Shown here piece by piece: positions 8,728-17,531 of a stretch of 64,000 nt of DNA. Both the position numbers and the translations under genes were made by a program. The stretch covers positions 310,001 through 374,000 of the forward strand of contig NZ_FNHB01000001.1 of the NCBI RefSeq assembly GCF_900104455.1, given 5' to 3'. The notes beneath the pieces were generated by a model. It searched no databases, was not told where the DNA came from, and worked only from the letters and a program-made list of their open reading frames with translations. Position 1 is the stretch's first letter; every line of letters begins with the position of its first letter. This DNA is from Dendrosporobacter quercicolus. Its GTDB lineage: Bacteria > Bacillota > Negativicutes > DSM-1736 > Dendrosporobacteraceae.

Positions 8728-9882
8728 GTGGCTAATCTTTTCTTAGTACCAAAAAAAATATTATCCGGACAAGATGCCCTGGAAAACGCAGGGCCTTATC
8801 TGCAGGAACTGGGCGGCAAAGCTTTGATTGTTACCGACAAAGTCATGGTCAGCACCGGTAATGTGCAGAAGTTGACGGCAATATTAACCGGCAACAATAT
8901 TGGCTATGAAGTATTTGACGGTATCAACAGTGAACCGACGACGGAAATGGTCGCTCAGGGGATTGAACTCTACGGAAAAGCAAACTGCAACTTTTTAATC
9001 GCTATTGGCGGTGGCAGCCCGATTGATGCAATGAAGGCAATTGGCGCCATGATCGTAAATACCGGGCAGCTGGCTGATTATATGGGCAAAGAATTAAAAA
9101 ATCCACCGCCGCCGCTGGTGGCAATCCCGACAACGGCCGGAACGGGCTCTGAAGCAACGCAGTTTACCATTATCTCTGATACCAAAAATAACGTAAAGAT
9201 GCTATTGAAAGGGGCAGTCCTGCTGCCTTCACTGTCCATTGTCGATCCGATTCTGACTGTGACCTCCCCGGCAAAAGTTACGTCTGCTACCGGGATTGAC
9301 GCTTTAACTCATGCGGTTGAGGCCTATACTTCCAGAAAAGCGCAGCCGTTATCAGATATTTTTGCTGTTTCAGCCTGCAAGCGCATTTTTGCCAATTTAA
9401 GGCCGGCCTATAAAAACGGGCAGGATTTAACGGCCAGAAACGAAATGGTGCTGGCAGCTCTGGAGGCCGGGATTGCCTTTAACAACGCATCGGTTACCAT
9501 CGTTCACGGTATGAGCAGGCCGATTGGCGCTTTATTTCATGTGCCGCATGGCTTGTCCAATGCAATGCTGCTGGTAGAGTGTCTGCGCTTTGCGGCGGCC
9601 GGAGCACCGGCACGGTTTGCTGAACTGGCCCGGGCAGTGGGTATTGCCGATGCCAGTCTGGCGCATGAAGCCGCCGCCGAAAAATTAATTGCTGAGATTG
9701 GCGCATTGTGCCGGGATTTGGATGTTCCTTCTTTAGAAGCCTATGGCGTAGACCGCGCCGCTTTTGCGGCCAATCTTGACAAAATGGCCAGTGATGCCTT
9801 AATTAGCGGCAGTCCAAACAATACGATCAGACAACCCAGCAAAGAAGATATAATCAACATTTATCAAAAACTTTGGCAATAA
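8728..9882 (+). CDS. Iron-containing alcohol dehydrogenase
   Basis: This 384-residue group III (iron-dependent) alcohol dehydrogenase has the nucleotide loop GGGSPIDAMKAIG (about residue 92), the segment GIDALTHAVEAYTS (about 190-204) with metal ligands, and HGMSRPIGALFHVPHG (about 257-272). The start is GTG 8728, behind GAAAGGCGG at good spacing; an ATG five bases earlier is out of frame. The family reduces aldehydes to alcohols with NAD(P)H, and members include butanol, 1,3-propanediol and 4-hydroxybutyrate dehydrogenases. It is followed after 24 bases by an MmsA-type aldehyde dehydrogenase and is preceded by a promoter carrying the NemR-like operator. Substrate is not assignable. Confidence 0.85.
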   Translation: MANLFLVPKKILSGQDALENAGPYLQELGGKALIVTDKVMVSTGNVQKLTAILTGNNIGYEVFDGINSEPTTEMVAQGIELYGKANCNFLIAIGGGSPIDAMKAIGAMIVNTGQLADYMGKELKNPPPPLVAIPTTAGTGSEATQFTIISDTKNNVKMLLKGAVLLPSLSIVDPILTVTSPAKVTSATGIDALTHAVEAYTSRKAQPLSDIFAVSACKRIFANLRPAYKNGQDLTARNEMVLAALEAGIAFNNASVTIVHGMSRPIGALFHVPHGLSNAMLLVECLRFAAAGAPARFAELARAVGIADASLAHEAAAEKLIAEIGALCRDLDVPSLEAYGVDRAAFAANLDKMASDALISGSPNNTIRQPSKEDIINIYQKLWQ

Positions 9883-9906
9883 CAGCTAATCTACGGAGGA
9901 ATGTTT

Positions 9907-11367
9907 ATGAGCGAGAAAACGGTAAAAACAATTAAGAATTTTGTAGGCGGCCAGTGGCTGGCAGCCACTTCCGGCAAAACTGAAGTGGTTCCCAATCCGG
10001 CTACAGGCAAGCCTTTGGCAAACGTTCCTATATCCAACCGCCAAGATTTGGATAATGCGGTGACGATTGCCCACAAAGCTTTTCAAGCATGGAAAAAGGT
10101 TGCTGTACCGCGCCGCGCCCGGATTTTATTCCGTTACCAGCAGCTTTTGATCGAACATTGGGATGAACTGGCGCGCCTGATCACCCAGGAAAACGGTAAG
10201 AATTATGATGAAGCCTACGGGGAGGTGCTGCGGGGTATTGAATGCGTGGAATTTGCCTGCGGTGTTCCAACATTAATGGCCGGAATGCAGCTGCCGGATA
10301 TCGCTACGAACGTTGAATCAGGCATGTACCGGTATCCGATTGGCGTTGTCGGCGGGATAACACCCTTTAATTTCCCAATGATGTGCCCTTGCTGGATGTT
10401 CCCGCTTGCGATCGCCTGCGGCAATACCTTTATTTTAAAACCGTCGGAAAGAACGCCTTCGCTGGCAAACAGGCTGGCTGAACTGGCGAAAGAAGCCGGT
10501 CTGCCGGATGGTGTGTTTAATGTGGTTCATGGCGCGCATGATGTGGTCAATGGCTTGCTGGAGAATCCTGATGTTAAGGCCATATCTTTTGTTGGCTCAC
10601 AGCCTGTGGCTGAATATATCTATAAAACTGCAGCCGCTAACGGTAAGAGGGTACAGGCTTTGGCCGGCGCAAAAAACCATACGATCGTTATGCCTGACGC
10701 CGATCTTAATTTTACGGTAAACAATATTATGAATGCAGCCTTCGGCTCAGCCGGTGAACGCTGCATGGCCTGCTCCGTGGTTGTCGCCGTGGGCGATATT
10801 GCCGATGAACTGGTGAACAAGCTTAATGCTGCAGCCGGTAATTTGAAAATTGGCGACGGCCTGGAAAAGGGTGTTTTTCTGGGACCGGTCATCCGGCAGT
10901 CTCATAAAGACCGCACTCTGGAATACATCGAAAGCGGTGTACAAGAGGGCGCAGCGCTTGTCCGGGATGGCCGTTGCGATTCCTGCGCCAATCAGGAAGG
11001 TTATTTCCTGGGACCAACTATTTTTGACAATGTCACCACCGGTATGCGGATCTGGAAGGAAGAAATCTTTGCCCCGGTGTTATCAGTGGTGCGGGTGAAA
11101 GATTTGGACGAAGCCATTGCTTTCGCCAATCAATCCGATTTCGCTAACGGCGCCTGCCTGTTCACCAGCAACACCACAGCGGTACGCAGGTTCCGGGAGG
11201 AAATCGACGCCGGAATGTTAGGTGTTAATCTGGCAGTTCCTGCCCCGATGGCATTCTTTCCGTTTTCCGGCTATAAAAAGTCCTTTTATGGCGATCTGCA
11301 TTGCAATGGGCGTGACGGCGTTGAATTCTATACCCGTAAAAAAATGGTGACCGCTTTATATAAATAA
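9907..11367 (+). CDS. mmsA: Methylmalonate-semialdehyde-type aldehyde dehydrogenase (CoA-acylating)
   Basis: This 486-residue ALDH-superfamily protein most resembles MmsA/IolA, which converts (methyl)malonate semialdehyde to propionyl-CoA or acetyl-CoA with NAD and CoA. The catalytic Cys lies in GSAGERCMA. The N-terminus NFVGGQWL, the PFNFPMM segment and the ending [13 protein letters not shown] are typical of this subfamily. ATG 9907 is preferred because GGAGG lies 7 bases upstream; an in-frame ATG at 9901 is only one base from it. It forms an operon with the iron alcohol dehydrogenase. Together they could oxidise an alcohol via an aldehyde to an acyl-CoA, or run in reverse. Confidence 0.8.
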   Translation: MSEKTVKTIKNFVGGQWLAATSGKTEVVPNPATGKPLANVPISNRQDLDNAVTIAHKAFQAWKKVAVPRRARILFRYQQLLIEHWDELARLITQENGKNYDEAYGEVLRGIECVEFACGVPTLMAGMQLPDIATNVESGMYRYPIGVVGGITPFNFPMMCPCWMFPLAIACGNTFILKPSERTPSLANRLAELAKEAGLPDGVFNVVHGAHDVVNGLLENPDVKAISFVGSQPVAEYIYKTAAANGKRVQALAGAKNHTIVMPDADLNFTVNNIMNAAFGSAGERCMACSVVVAVGDIADELVNKLNAAAGNLKIGDGLEKGVFLGPVIRQSHKDRTLEYIESGVQEGAALVRDGRCDSCANQEGYFLGPTIFDNVTTGMRIWKEEIFAPVLSVVRVKDLDEAIAFANQSDFANGACLFTSNTTAVRRFREEIDAGMLGVNLAVPAPMAFFPFSGYKKSFYGDLHCNGRDGVEFYTRKKMVTALYK

Positions 11368-11462
11368 ATGCGGCCAGTGACGGCAGCTTGCGGGCAGCGG
11401 CTCGCCGGCTGCTGCTTAGGGCAGTAAAAGGTTTGATTGCAGTTTAATTGCAGCCATATATT

Positions 11463-11472
11463 TTGCATGCAA
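11463..11472. promoter_or_regulatory. TTGCATGCAA operator upstream of acyl-CoA dehydrogenase
   Basis: A perfect palindrome inside an AT-rich context (ATATTTTGCATGCAATAT), 108 bases before the acyl-CoA dehydrogenase start. It is identical to the core at 4399-4408 before the CoA-transferase. This suggests the two operons share a regulator. Confidence 0.55.
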
Positions 11473-11580
11473 TATTTCAACATTCAAAATATATGACCGC
11501 AAAACTGCTGGATTATATGGTGTGCTGCGGTGGTATATGCAACCGCCGTATGTATTTAATAAAATTTAGGGGGTATAAGC

Positions 11581-12720
11581 ATGAATTTTGTATTGACGCC
11601 TGAACAGGAAGATATCCGGAAAATGGTACGGGAATATGCCGAAAAAGCATTGGCTCCCACTGCCGCCGAACGTGATGAGAAAGAGTTATTTGTTAGAGAG
11701 ATTTTTGACGAAATGGGTCAGCTGGGAATTGTCGGCTTACCTTATCCTGAACAATACGGCGGTGCAGGCAGCGATTTTCTTAGCTATGCAATTGCGGTGG
11801 AAGAAATTTCCCGCGCCTGCGCGTCTACCGGTATTGGTTTGTCGGTGCATGTATCGCTTTGCGCCTGGCCTATTTTTAAGTATGGCAATGAAGAACAGAA
11901 ACAAAAATACCTGCGTCCGCTGGCCGAAGGTACCAAGCTGGGCGGTTTTGGCTTAACTGAACCAAATGCCGGCACCGATGCGTCCGCCGGTTCAACTGTG
12001 GCTGTTAAGGACGGCGATAGTTATATAATTAATGGAACCAAGGTGTTCAACACCAATGGCGGTGAAGCTGAAATTGAAGTAGTATTTGCCGCTACCGATA
12101 AAGCAGCAGGTCTGAAAGGGCTTAGCGCATTTATTGTGGAAAAGGGAACGCCAGGCTTTAGCTTTGGTAAAAAAGAAGTAAAAATGGGTATCAGAGCTTC
12201 GGTACAGCGCGAACTGATTTTTGAAAACTGCCGAGTTCCCGCTGCCAATTTACTTGGTAAAGAGGGCGCCGGTTTCAAAATTGCCATGTCCAGTCTGGAT
12301 GGCGGCCGTATCGGTGTTGCCGCCCAGGCGCTGGGAATTGCGCAGAGTGCGCTGGAGAATGCCATTAAATATGCCAAAGAGCGGGTGCAATTCGGCAAGC
12401 CAATCGCCAATAATCAGGCTATCGCGTTTATGATCGCCGACATGGCCACCAAAGTGGAAGCAGCGCGTTTCCTGGTTTATCGGGCAGCTTATCATAAATC
12501 TCACGACCTTCCGTATTCCAAAGAAGCGGCCATGGCCAAAAAATTTGCCTCCGATGCGGCAATGGAGGTCACTACCAATGCCGTCCAGATTTTCGGCGGC
12601 TACGGCTTCAGCCGGGAGTATCCGGTAGAACGCCTGATGCGCGACGCTAAAATTACCCAGATTTATGAAGGTACCAACCAAGTGCAGCAAATGGTTATTT
12701 CCGGCGCGGTGCTGCGGTAA
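11581..12720 (+). CDS. bcd: Short-chain acyl-CoA dehydrogenase (butyryl-CoA dehydrogenase type)
   Basis: This 379-residue flavoprotein has the standard acyl-CoA dehydrogenase layout: an all-helical N-domain, a beta domain with [14 protein letters not shown] and the conserved VFNTNGGEA segment, and a C-domain with [14 protein letters not shown]. The catalytic base is in [10 protein letters not shown] (Glu about residue 365). It starts behind AGGGGG. Immediately downstream come etfB and etfA, the arrangement used in anaerobes by electron-bifurcating Bcd-Etf complexes that reduce crotonyl-CoA with NADH while also reducing ferredoxin. Chain-length preference and bifurcation are inferred from context. 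Confidence 0.85.
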   Translation: MNFVLTPEQEDIRKMVREYAEKALAPTAAERDEKELFVREIFDEMGQLGIVGLPYPEQYGGAGSDFLSYAIAVEEISRACASTGIGLSVHVSLCAWPIFKYGNEEQKQKYLRPLAEGTKLGGFGLTEPNAGTDASAGSTVAVKDGDSYIINGTKVFNTNGGEAEIEVVFAATDKAAGLKGLSAFIVEKGTPGFSFGKKEVKMGIRASVQRELIFENCRVPAANLLGKEGAGFKIAMSSLDGGRIGVAAQALGIAQSALENAIKYAKERVQFGKPIANNQAIAFMIADMATKVEAARFLVYRAAYHKSHDLPYSKEAAMAKKFASDAAMEVTTNAVQIFGGYGFSREYPVERLMRDAKITQIYEGTNQVQQMVISGAVLR

Positions 12721-12762
12721 TACTCTGTGGTTGACAGCACAGCTACACAAGGAGGATGCGGA

Positions 12763-13548
12763 ATGGAAATTGTTGTTTGTGTCAAACAAGTGCCTGATAC
12801 TACTGAAATAAAAATTGATCCTGTTACGAATGCCCTGATCCGTCAGGGGGTGCCAAGCATTGTCAATCCATTTGATAAAAATGCGCTTGAGGCTGCTTTG
12901 CAGCTCCGGGAAAAACATGGCGGCAAAGTTACTGTTGTCTCAATGGGGCCGCCGCAGGCCAAAGAGGCCTTGAAGGAGTGCCTGGCCCTGGGCGCCGATA
13001 CGGCCATTCTCATTAGTGACCGCGCGTTTGGCGGATCAGATACCCTGGCGACCAGCTATGCCTTGGCTGCAGTTATGCGTAAGCTGGGCAATTACGATAT
13101 GATCATTTGCGGCAAGCAGGCAATTGACGGTGATACTGCCCAGGTCGGCCCGGAGATGGCCGAACATTTAGGCATTGCCCAGCTAACCTATGTGTCCAAA
13201 GTTGAAGTTGAAGGAACCACTGTCCGGGTTGAGCGCGAGCATGAAGACGGTTACGATATCATTGAGGCTGAATTGCCTGTTTTGTTATCGGTAGTAAAAT
13301 CAATTAATGAACCGAGGTTTCCAACCGTCAGAGGTACGATGAAGGCTAACCGGGCGGAAATCCCCGTATGGACGGCTGCTGATTTGGAAGTGGATAGCAA
13401 TAAGCTTGGCTTTAAGGGCTCGCCAACCCAGGTTCGTAAGACCTTTACTCCGCCGCTACGCCAGAACGGTGTCGTTATTCAGAAAGATACGGCGCGCGAA
13501 GCTGTCGCTGAACTAATACAAAAATTGTCTGAGGCGAAAATTGTATGA
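12763..13548 (+). CDS. etfB: Electron transfer flavoprotein, beta subunit
   Basis: This 261-residue EtfB begins MEIVVCVKQVPDT, the family's usual N-terminus. The adenine-nucleotide loop region (ALAAVMRKLGNYDMIICGKQ) and the signature VEREHEDGYDIIEAELP are present. ATG 12763 is the start because AAGGAGG lies 7 bases upstream; the frame is open further up but has no ribosome site. It lies between bcd and etfA in a tight operon. With EtfA it carries electrons between NADH, the acyl-CoA dehydrogenase and probably ferredoxin. Confidence 0.88.
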   Translation: MEIVVCVKQVPDTTEIKIDPVTNALIRQGVPSIVNPFDKNALEAALQLREKHGGKVTVVSMGPPQAKEALKECLALGADTAILISDRAFGGSDTLATSYALAAVMRKLGNYDMIICGKQAIDGDTAQVGPEMAEHLGIAQLTYVSKVEVEGTTVRVEREHEDGYDIIEAELPVLLSVVKSINEPRFPTVRGTMKANRAEIPVWTAADLEVDSNKLGFKGSPTQVRKTFTPPLRQNGVVIQKDTAREAVAELIQKLSEAKIV

Positions 13549-13566
13549 TAAAGGAGGACTAAACTT

Positions 13567-14592
13567 ATGGCAGCGGCGATAGATCAAAGTCAATACCGGA
13601 ATGTCTGGGTATATATTGAGGTGGGCGAAGAAGGACCGCGAAATGTTGGTCTTGAACTTTTGGGCGAAGGCCGCAAACTGGCCGATGCCATGGGGCAGAA
13701 GCTGGCGGGAGTGATCATTGGCGAAAAAGTTGCCGGTCTGGCCAAAGAAGTTTTTGCCGCCGGAGCGGATCAGGTCTACCTTGTTGAAGCACCGGAACTG
13801 GCACACTATAGCACCGACGGCTATACTGCGGTTTTTACGGACTTAATCAAGCAATATCAACCATCGGTTATATTAATCGGCGCCACGAATGACGGGCGGG
13901 ATCTCGGTCCCCGAATCGCCTGCCGCATTGGAACGGGACTGACTGCCGACTGCACCGGGCTGGGCATCGATGAACCGACCGGACTGGTGGCCTGGACCCG
14001 GCCAGCCTTTGGCGGTAATCTGATGGCAACCATTTTATGCCGTGAGCACAGGCCGCAAATGGGTACTGTACGGCCATCGGTGTTTAAACGGCCTGTTCCG
14101 GATTATTCCCGGACAGGGGAAATTATTCATGTGCCCAGTACGGTTCAAGCGGAAGATATCCGCACAAAACTTATTAATATAGTAAAAGTCTGCACCGCTT
14201 CCTGCAACCTGGAAGAAGCCGAGATCATTGTGTCAGGCGGCCGGGGTATGTGCAAGCCGGAGAATTTTGTACTTATCGAGGAGTTGGCTAATGTTCTGGG
14301 CGGAGCGGTAGGCGCTTCACGGGCTGCAGTGGACGCCGGCTGGAAACCGCCGATGCACCAGGTCGGGCAGACCGGAAAAACAGTAGGTCCCAAGATATAT
14401 TTTGCCTGCGGTATTTCCGGCGCAATCCAGCACCTGGCCGGAATGTCATCATCAGATGTCATCATTGCAATTAATAAAGACGCCGATGCGCCAATTTTTA
14501 AAAGAGCTGATTATGGAATTGTCGGCGATGTTTTAGAGGTACTGCCTTTGTTGAGCGAGGAATTCAGGAAAATTAAACCAAAAGCTTGTTAG
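13567..14592 (+). CDS. etfA: Electron transfer flavoprotein, alpha subunit
   Basis: This 341-residue EtfA has an N-terminal domain (about 10-190) and the conserved C-terminal FAD domain: GGRGMCKPENF, GASRAAVDAGW, then GQTGKTVGPKIYFACGISGAIQHLAGM-type residues at about 270-300, and INKDADAPIF. It starts at ATG behind AAGGAGG. It is 18 bases after etfB, and a strong terminator follows. It has no N-terminal ferredoxin domain, unlike some acrylyl-CoA reductase Etfs. Confidence 0.88.
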   Translation: MAAAIDQSQYRNVWVYIEVGEEGPRNVGLELLGEGRKLADAMGQKLAGVIIGEKVAGLAKEVFAAGADQVYLVEAPELAHYSTDGYTAVFTDLIKQYQPSVILIGATNDGRDLGPRIACRIGTGLTADCTGLGIDEPTGLVAWTRPAFGGNLMATILCREHRPQMGTVRPSVFKRPVPDYSRTGEIIHVPSTVQAEDIRTKLINIVKVCTASCNLEEAEIIVSGGRGMCKPENFVLIEELANVLGGAVGASRAAVDAGWKPPMHQVGQTGKTVGPKIYFACGISGAIQHLAGMSSSDVIIAINKDADAPIFKRADYGIVGDVLEVLPLLSEEFRKIKPKAC

Positions 14593-14612
14593 CGGATCGG
14601 TAATTTAAACGC

Positions 14613-14657
14613 AAACGCTGCTTGGGCTAAGTGATATGCTTAGCCCAAGCGGCGTTT
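14613..14657 (+). terminator. Intrinsic terminator after etfA
   Basis: A 19-bp stem with one G.U pair closes on a 7-base loop (inner 12 bp GCTTGGGCTAAG / CTTAGCCCAAGC perfect). A moderately T-rich tail follows. It ends the bcd-etfBA unit. Confidence 0.85.
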
Positions 14658-14765
14658 ATATTTCTTATTTTAGCAAATTCATTGACAATAAGGCATAATA
14701 GTGTAAAATTACATTTGTATAAATATTATTGGCAAGGAAACAATATATTTTGAGGTGAAACAACA

Positions 14766-15191
14766 TTGCTGGAAATTTTTGATAGTCTGTGTATTTTGTT
14801 GGCAAAAGCAGAGCAAAAGCATTTTTTATATACCAAAAAGGCTCTGGATGAGGCAAAACTGGAAATATCGCCGGGACAGTTAGTGGTATTGTATGCACTC
14901 TATAAAAAAGATAATATCTCAATATCGGAGCTGAGTAAAAAGGTTTTTCTGGATAATTCAACGCTTACCGGATTGATTGACCGTTTGGAGCGGTTGGAAC
15001 TGGTAAAACGGGTGGATGTGCCCCATGACCGCCGCTCGTATCAAATTTGTCTGACGGATAAAGCCAGACGGATCGAGCAACGGACCAAACAGGTAATGCA
15101 GCAAATTGAAAATAAGATGCTCGAAAATTGCAGTGAAAGTGAAATTACAGCACTGCGCAGTATTCTGGGCCGTATTTTCACCAATTTTTAG
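14766..15191 (+). CDS. MarR-family transcriptional regulator
   Basis: This 141-residue winged-helix regulator shows the recognition segment ISISELSKKVFLDNSTLTGLIDRLE and a wing with VPHDRRSYQICLT (about residues 80-95). The start is TTG 14766 behind GAGGTG. A promoter TTGACA (14682-14687) with a 16-base spacer and TAAAAT is upstream. It is separated from etfA and comM by terminators, so it is monocistronic. I saw no copy of the TTGCATGCAA site in its own promoter, so it is not obviously the regulator of the acyl-CoA genes. Ligand and targets are unknown. Confidence 0.82.
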   Translation: MLEIFDSLCILLAKAEQKHFLYTKKALDEAKLEISPGQLVVLYALYKKDNISISELSKKVFLDNSTLTGLIDRLERLELVKRVDVPHDRRSYQICLTDKARRIEQRTKQVMQQIENKMLENCSESEITALRSILGRIFTNF

Positions 15192-15229
15192 TTGACGTAA
15201 GCTCCGGAAATCAGCTGGTTTCATTCATC

Positions 15230-15278
15230 ACTCCTTTTAACCAGGGCAGTATAACATACTGCCCTGGTTAAAAGGAGT
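15230..15278. terminator. Very long perfect hairpin between marR and comM
   Basis: Two 23-base arms (15230-15252 and 15256-15278) are perfect reverse complements around a 3-base loop AAC. Because both arms start or end with pyrimidine/purine runs (CTCCTTTT / AAAAGGAG) it can act in both directions. A short T-rich tail follows on the plus strand. Confidence 0.85.
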
Positions 15279-15413
15279 TTGTTTATTTCGGAATATTTTG
15301 GTGGAGCTGAATATTATTCGGTTTTGGTTAGAGGAATATTTTTCCTCCCGGCGAAACGTGTACAATAGAAATACCTGACTTGGCAAAGCGACTTGCTTAC
15401 TGGGAGGTTAAAT

Positions 15414-16937
15414 GTGTTTGCGCAAACCTATGGCTCAACAACAGCCGGTCTGAATGGAGTGCTTATCAATGTCGAGGTCGATATTACCAATGGAATACCG
15501 GCCTTTGATATCGTCGGACTGCCTGATACTGCCGTTCGTGAATCAAGAGAGCGGGTACGGGCGGCAATCAAGAATGCCGGCTTCGAGTTTCCGGGGCGGC
15601 GGATTACAATAAATCTTGCCCCTGCGGATATTAAAAAGGACGGTTCCGGACTTGACCTGCCGATCGCCATTGGCATATTGACCGCCGGCGGCCAGATCCG
15701 GCCGGAGATTGCCCAAAACTATCTGCTGGTCAGCGAACTGTCGCTGGAAGGCAGGCTGCGCGGCATCACCGGCCTGCTGCCTATGGCGATCAATGCTTTG
15801 CGTCAGGGAGTCAGGGCGATTATTGTAGCGCCTGACAACAGCAATGAGGCGCTATTGGTTGACGGCACAATTGTGTATGCGCCGGCGACCCTGGCTGAGG
15901 TAGTACGGTTTCTCAGGGGAGACCATAGCCTGCAACCGATGGAGAAAGCTGCTCCAAGCCAGCCTCCGGCAACTGCCGGCGAAGATTTTTCTGATGTTCA
16001 GGGTCAGTTGTGGGCTAAACGGGCTTTGGAGATTGCGGCTGCAGGCGGACATAATGTGCTGATGATCGGCCCGCCCGGATCGGGAAAAACAATGCTGGCC
16101 AGAAGAGTCAATTCCATTTTGCCCACAATGTCAAATCAGGAGGCGCTGGAAACTACCAAGATCTATAGCGTCGCCGGCCTGCTGACTGAGAGTAACGGGC
16201 TGGTAACCACCAGGCCATTTCGCAGCCCGCATCATACCATTTCAGACGCCGGTATGGTCGGCGGCGGACGGATTCCCAGGCCGGGAGAGATTACGTTAGC
16301 TCATAACGGCGTATTGTTTCTGGATGAACTGCCGGAGTTTTCCAAGGCCACACTGGAAGTGCTGCGACAGCCGCTGGAGGACGGACAAGTCACAATATCG
16401 CGCGCCAATGCTTCTCTGTCCTATCCTGCTAAGATGATGTTGCTCACGGCGATGAATCCGTGTCCGTGCGGATTTTTTAATGACAACGCCACCAAGTGTG
16501 TGTGCAGCGAGAATGAGGTCAGGCGGTACCTGAAAAGAATATCAGGCCCGCTGTTGGACCGCATTGATATTCACATCCAGGTACCGCGTCTGGAATACAG
16601 CGACTTAACCGGGAATAAGCCGGCCGAAAGCTCTGCGGCAATCCGCCGGCGGGTTGAGACCGCCCGCCGGCTGCAGCGCACCCGGCTGTTACCCTATGGC
16701 ATTTTCTGCAATGCCCGGATGGGTCATAAACAGGTAAAAGCAACCTGCAGGCTAACGTCCGGCGCACAAACATTATTAAAGCAAGCATTTGCCAAAATGA
16801 GTCTCAGCGCCCGGAGTTATGACCGGATTGTAAAAGTAGGACGTACGATCGCCGATTTGGATCAGTCCGGGGAGATTGCAGAAATGCATATAGCTGAAGC
16901 CATTCAGCTGCGCAGCAATGCCAGACCGGGGCGGTGA
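15414..16937 (+). CDS. comM: ComM/YifB-family Mg-chelatase-like AAA+ ATPase
   Basis: This 507-residue protein has a Lon-protease-like N-terminal fold (about 1-170; GLPDTAVRESRERVRAAI, INLAPADIKKDGSGLDLPIA) and an AAA+ Mg-chelatase domain with Walker A GPPGSGKTM, Walker B VLFLDELPEF and the segment LLTAMNPCPCG. ComM is a helicase that promotes branch migration during natural transformation in Haemophilus and Vibrio. GTG 15414 is chosen as start: GGGAGG lies upstream, and homologues begin near the FAQTYG residues. A TACAAT -10-like box lies at 15361. Competence links with the pilus operon further right are possible but not shown. Confidence 0.88.
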   Translation: MFAQTYGSTTAGLNGVLINVEVDITNGIPAFDIVGLPDTAVRESRERVRAAIKNAGFEFPGRRITINLAPADIKKDGSGLDLPIAIGILTAGGQIRPEIAQNYLLVSELSLEGRLRGITGLLPMAINALRQGVRAIIVAPDNSNEALLVDGTIVYAPATLAEVVRFLRGDHSLQPMEKAAPSQPPATAGEDFSDVQGQLWAKRALEIAAAGGHNVLMIGPPGSGKTMLARRVNSILPTMSNQEALETTKIYSVAGLLTESNGLVTTRPFRSPHHTISDAGMVGGGRIPRPGEITLAHNGVLFLDELPEFSKATLEVLRQPLEDGQVTISRANASLSYPAKMMLLTAMNPCPCGFFNDNATKCVCSENEVRRYLKRISGPLLDRIDIHIQVPRLEYSDLTGNKPAESSAAIRRRVETARRLQRTRLLPYGIFCNARMGHKQVKATCRLTSGAQTLLKQAFAKMSLSARSYDRIVKVGRTIADLDQSGEIAEMHIAEAIQLRSNARPGR

Positions 16938-16984
16938 AGCAGCGTCTGTTCGCCGCAGCAAAGTCCGGTAAAAACGCAGATAGA

Positions 16985-17016
16985 ATCCCGGCTGCAAGTT
17001 TGCAGCCGGGATTTTT
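16985..17016 (+). terminator. Intrinsic terminator after comM
   Basis: Stem ATCCCGGCTGCA / TGCAGCCGGGAT with a tiny loop, followed by TTTTT. Clear rho-independent terminator. Confidence 0.9.
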
Positions 17017-17531
17017 GCGCGCCTAAAGCCGTGGAAATGTTTTGCCGTTGTTACGACGGAGTATTCACTAGCGATTTTTCCGATAGGACAATGGTCCCAA
17101 ATAACCGGGAAAAAAGGCGCAAGGGAATTGATCAAGTATTATGGAATTAAGTTGATTATGTAAAAAGATGCCATAATATGACGAATTTTGCTGTTGGGGG
17201 ATGGCAGCGATTTCATTGCTGCTTTCATGCTGCATCGTATAGCCAGTTTGGCTTGAGCGGAACCATGGCCGGATACCGTAACGATAACGAATGTTATCAT
17301 GACCTGGGTAATGGATCCAATTTATGTTGACAAATCTATTGAGGCTGGGACGCAAAATTATGGATTTAAAGGCCTGTATATCTGTAATTGCAGGGGTGCA
17401 AACTGTTATGAGCAACGGATTTTGCTGGCTATGCCCAAAGTCTGTTTCTTTTTATTATAAACATGTCGTCGTACGAGAGGAGGATAAGACGGTTTATAAT
17501 TAAAAACATGTTGGGGCATGGGAGGACTTAA
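17017..17531. other. Gene-free stretch before the chemotaxis transducer
   Basis: No convincing gene on either strand. Short frames on both strands lack ribosome sites and motifs. No c-di-GMP-I riboswitch core was found, although such elements often precede transducer genes in related bacteria. The last 50 bases carry the ribosome site (GGGAGGA) of the next gene. Confidence 0.5.

Noticed and set aside
11505-11535. A sigma-54 promoter before bcd
   Set aside because: GG and GC are 14 bases apart where 12 are needed, and the consensus is poor.
12250-12918. A 222-codon frame on the minus strand opposite bcd/etfB
   Set aside because: It is antisense to clear enzymes and has no motif or ribosome site. 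The same holds for the long antisense frames at 38513-39223 (pfkA) and 60443-61189 (cbiG).
17068-17415. A 115-codon frame on the minus strand
   Set aside because: No ribosome site, no motif, and composition similar to noncoding flanks.
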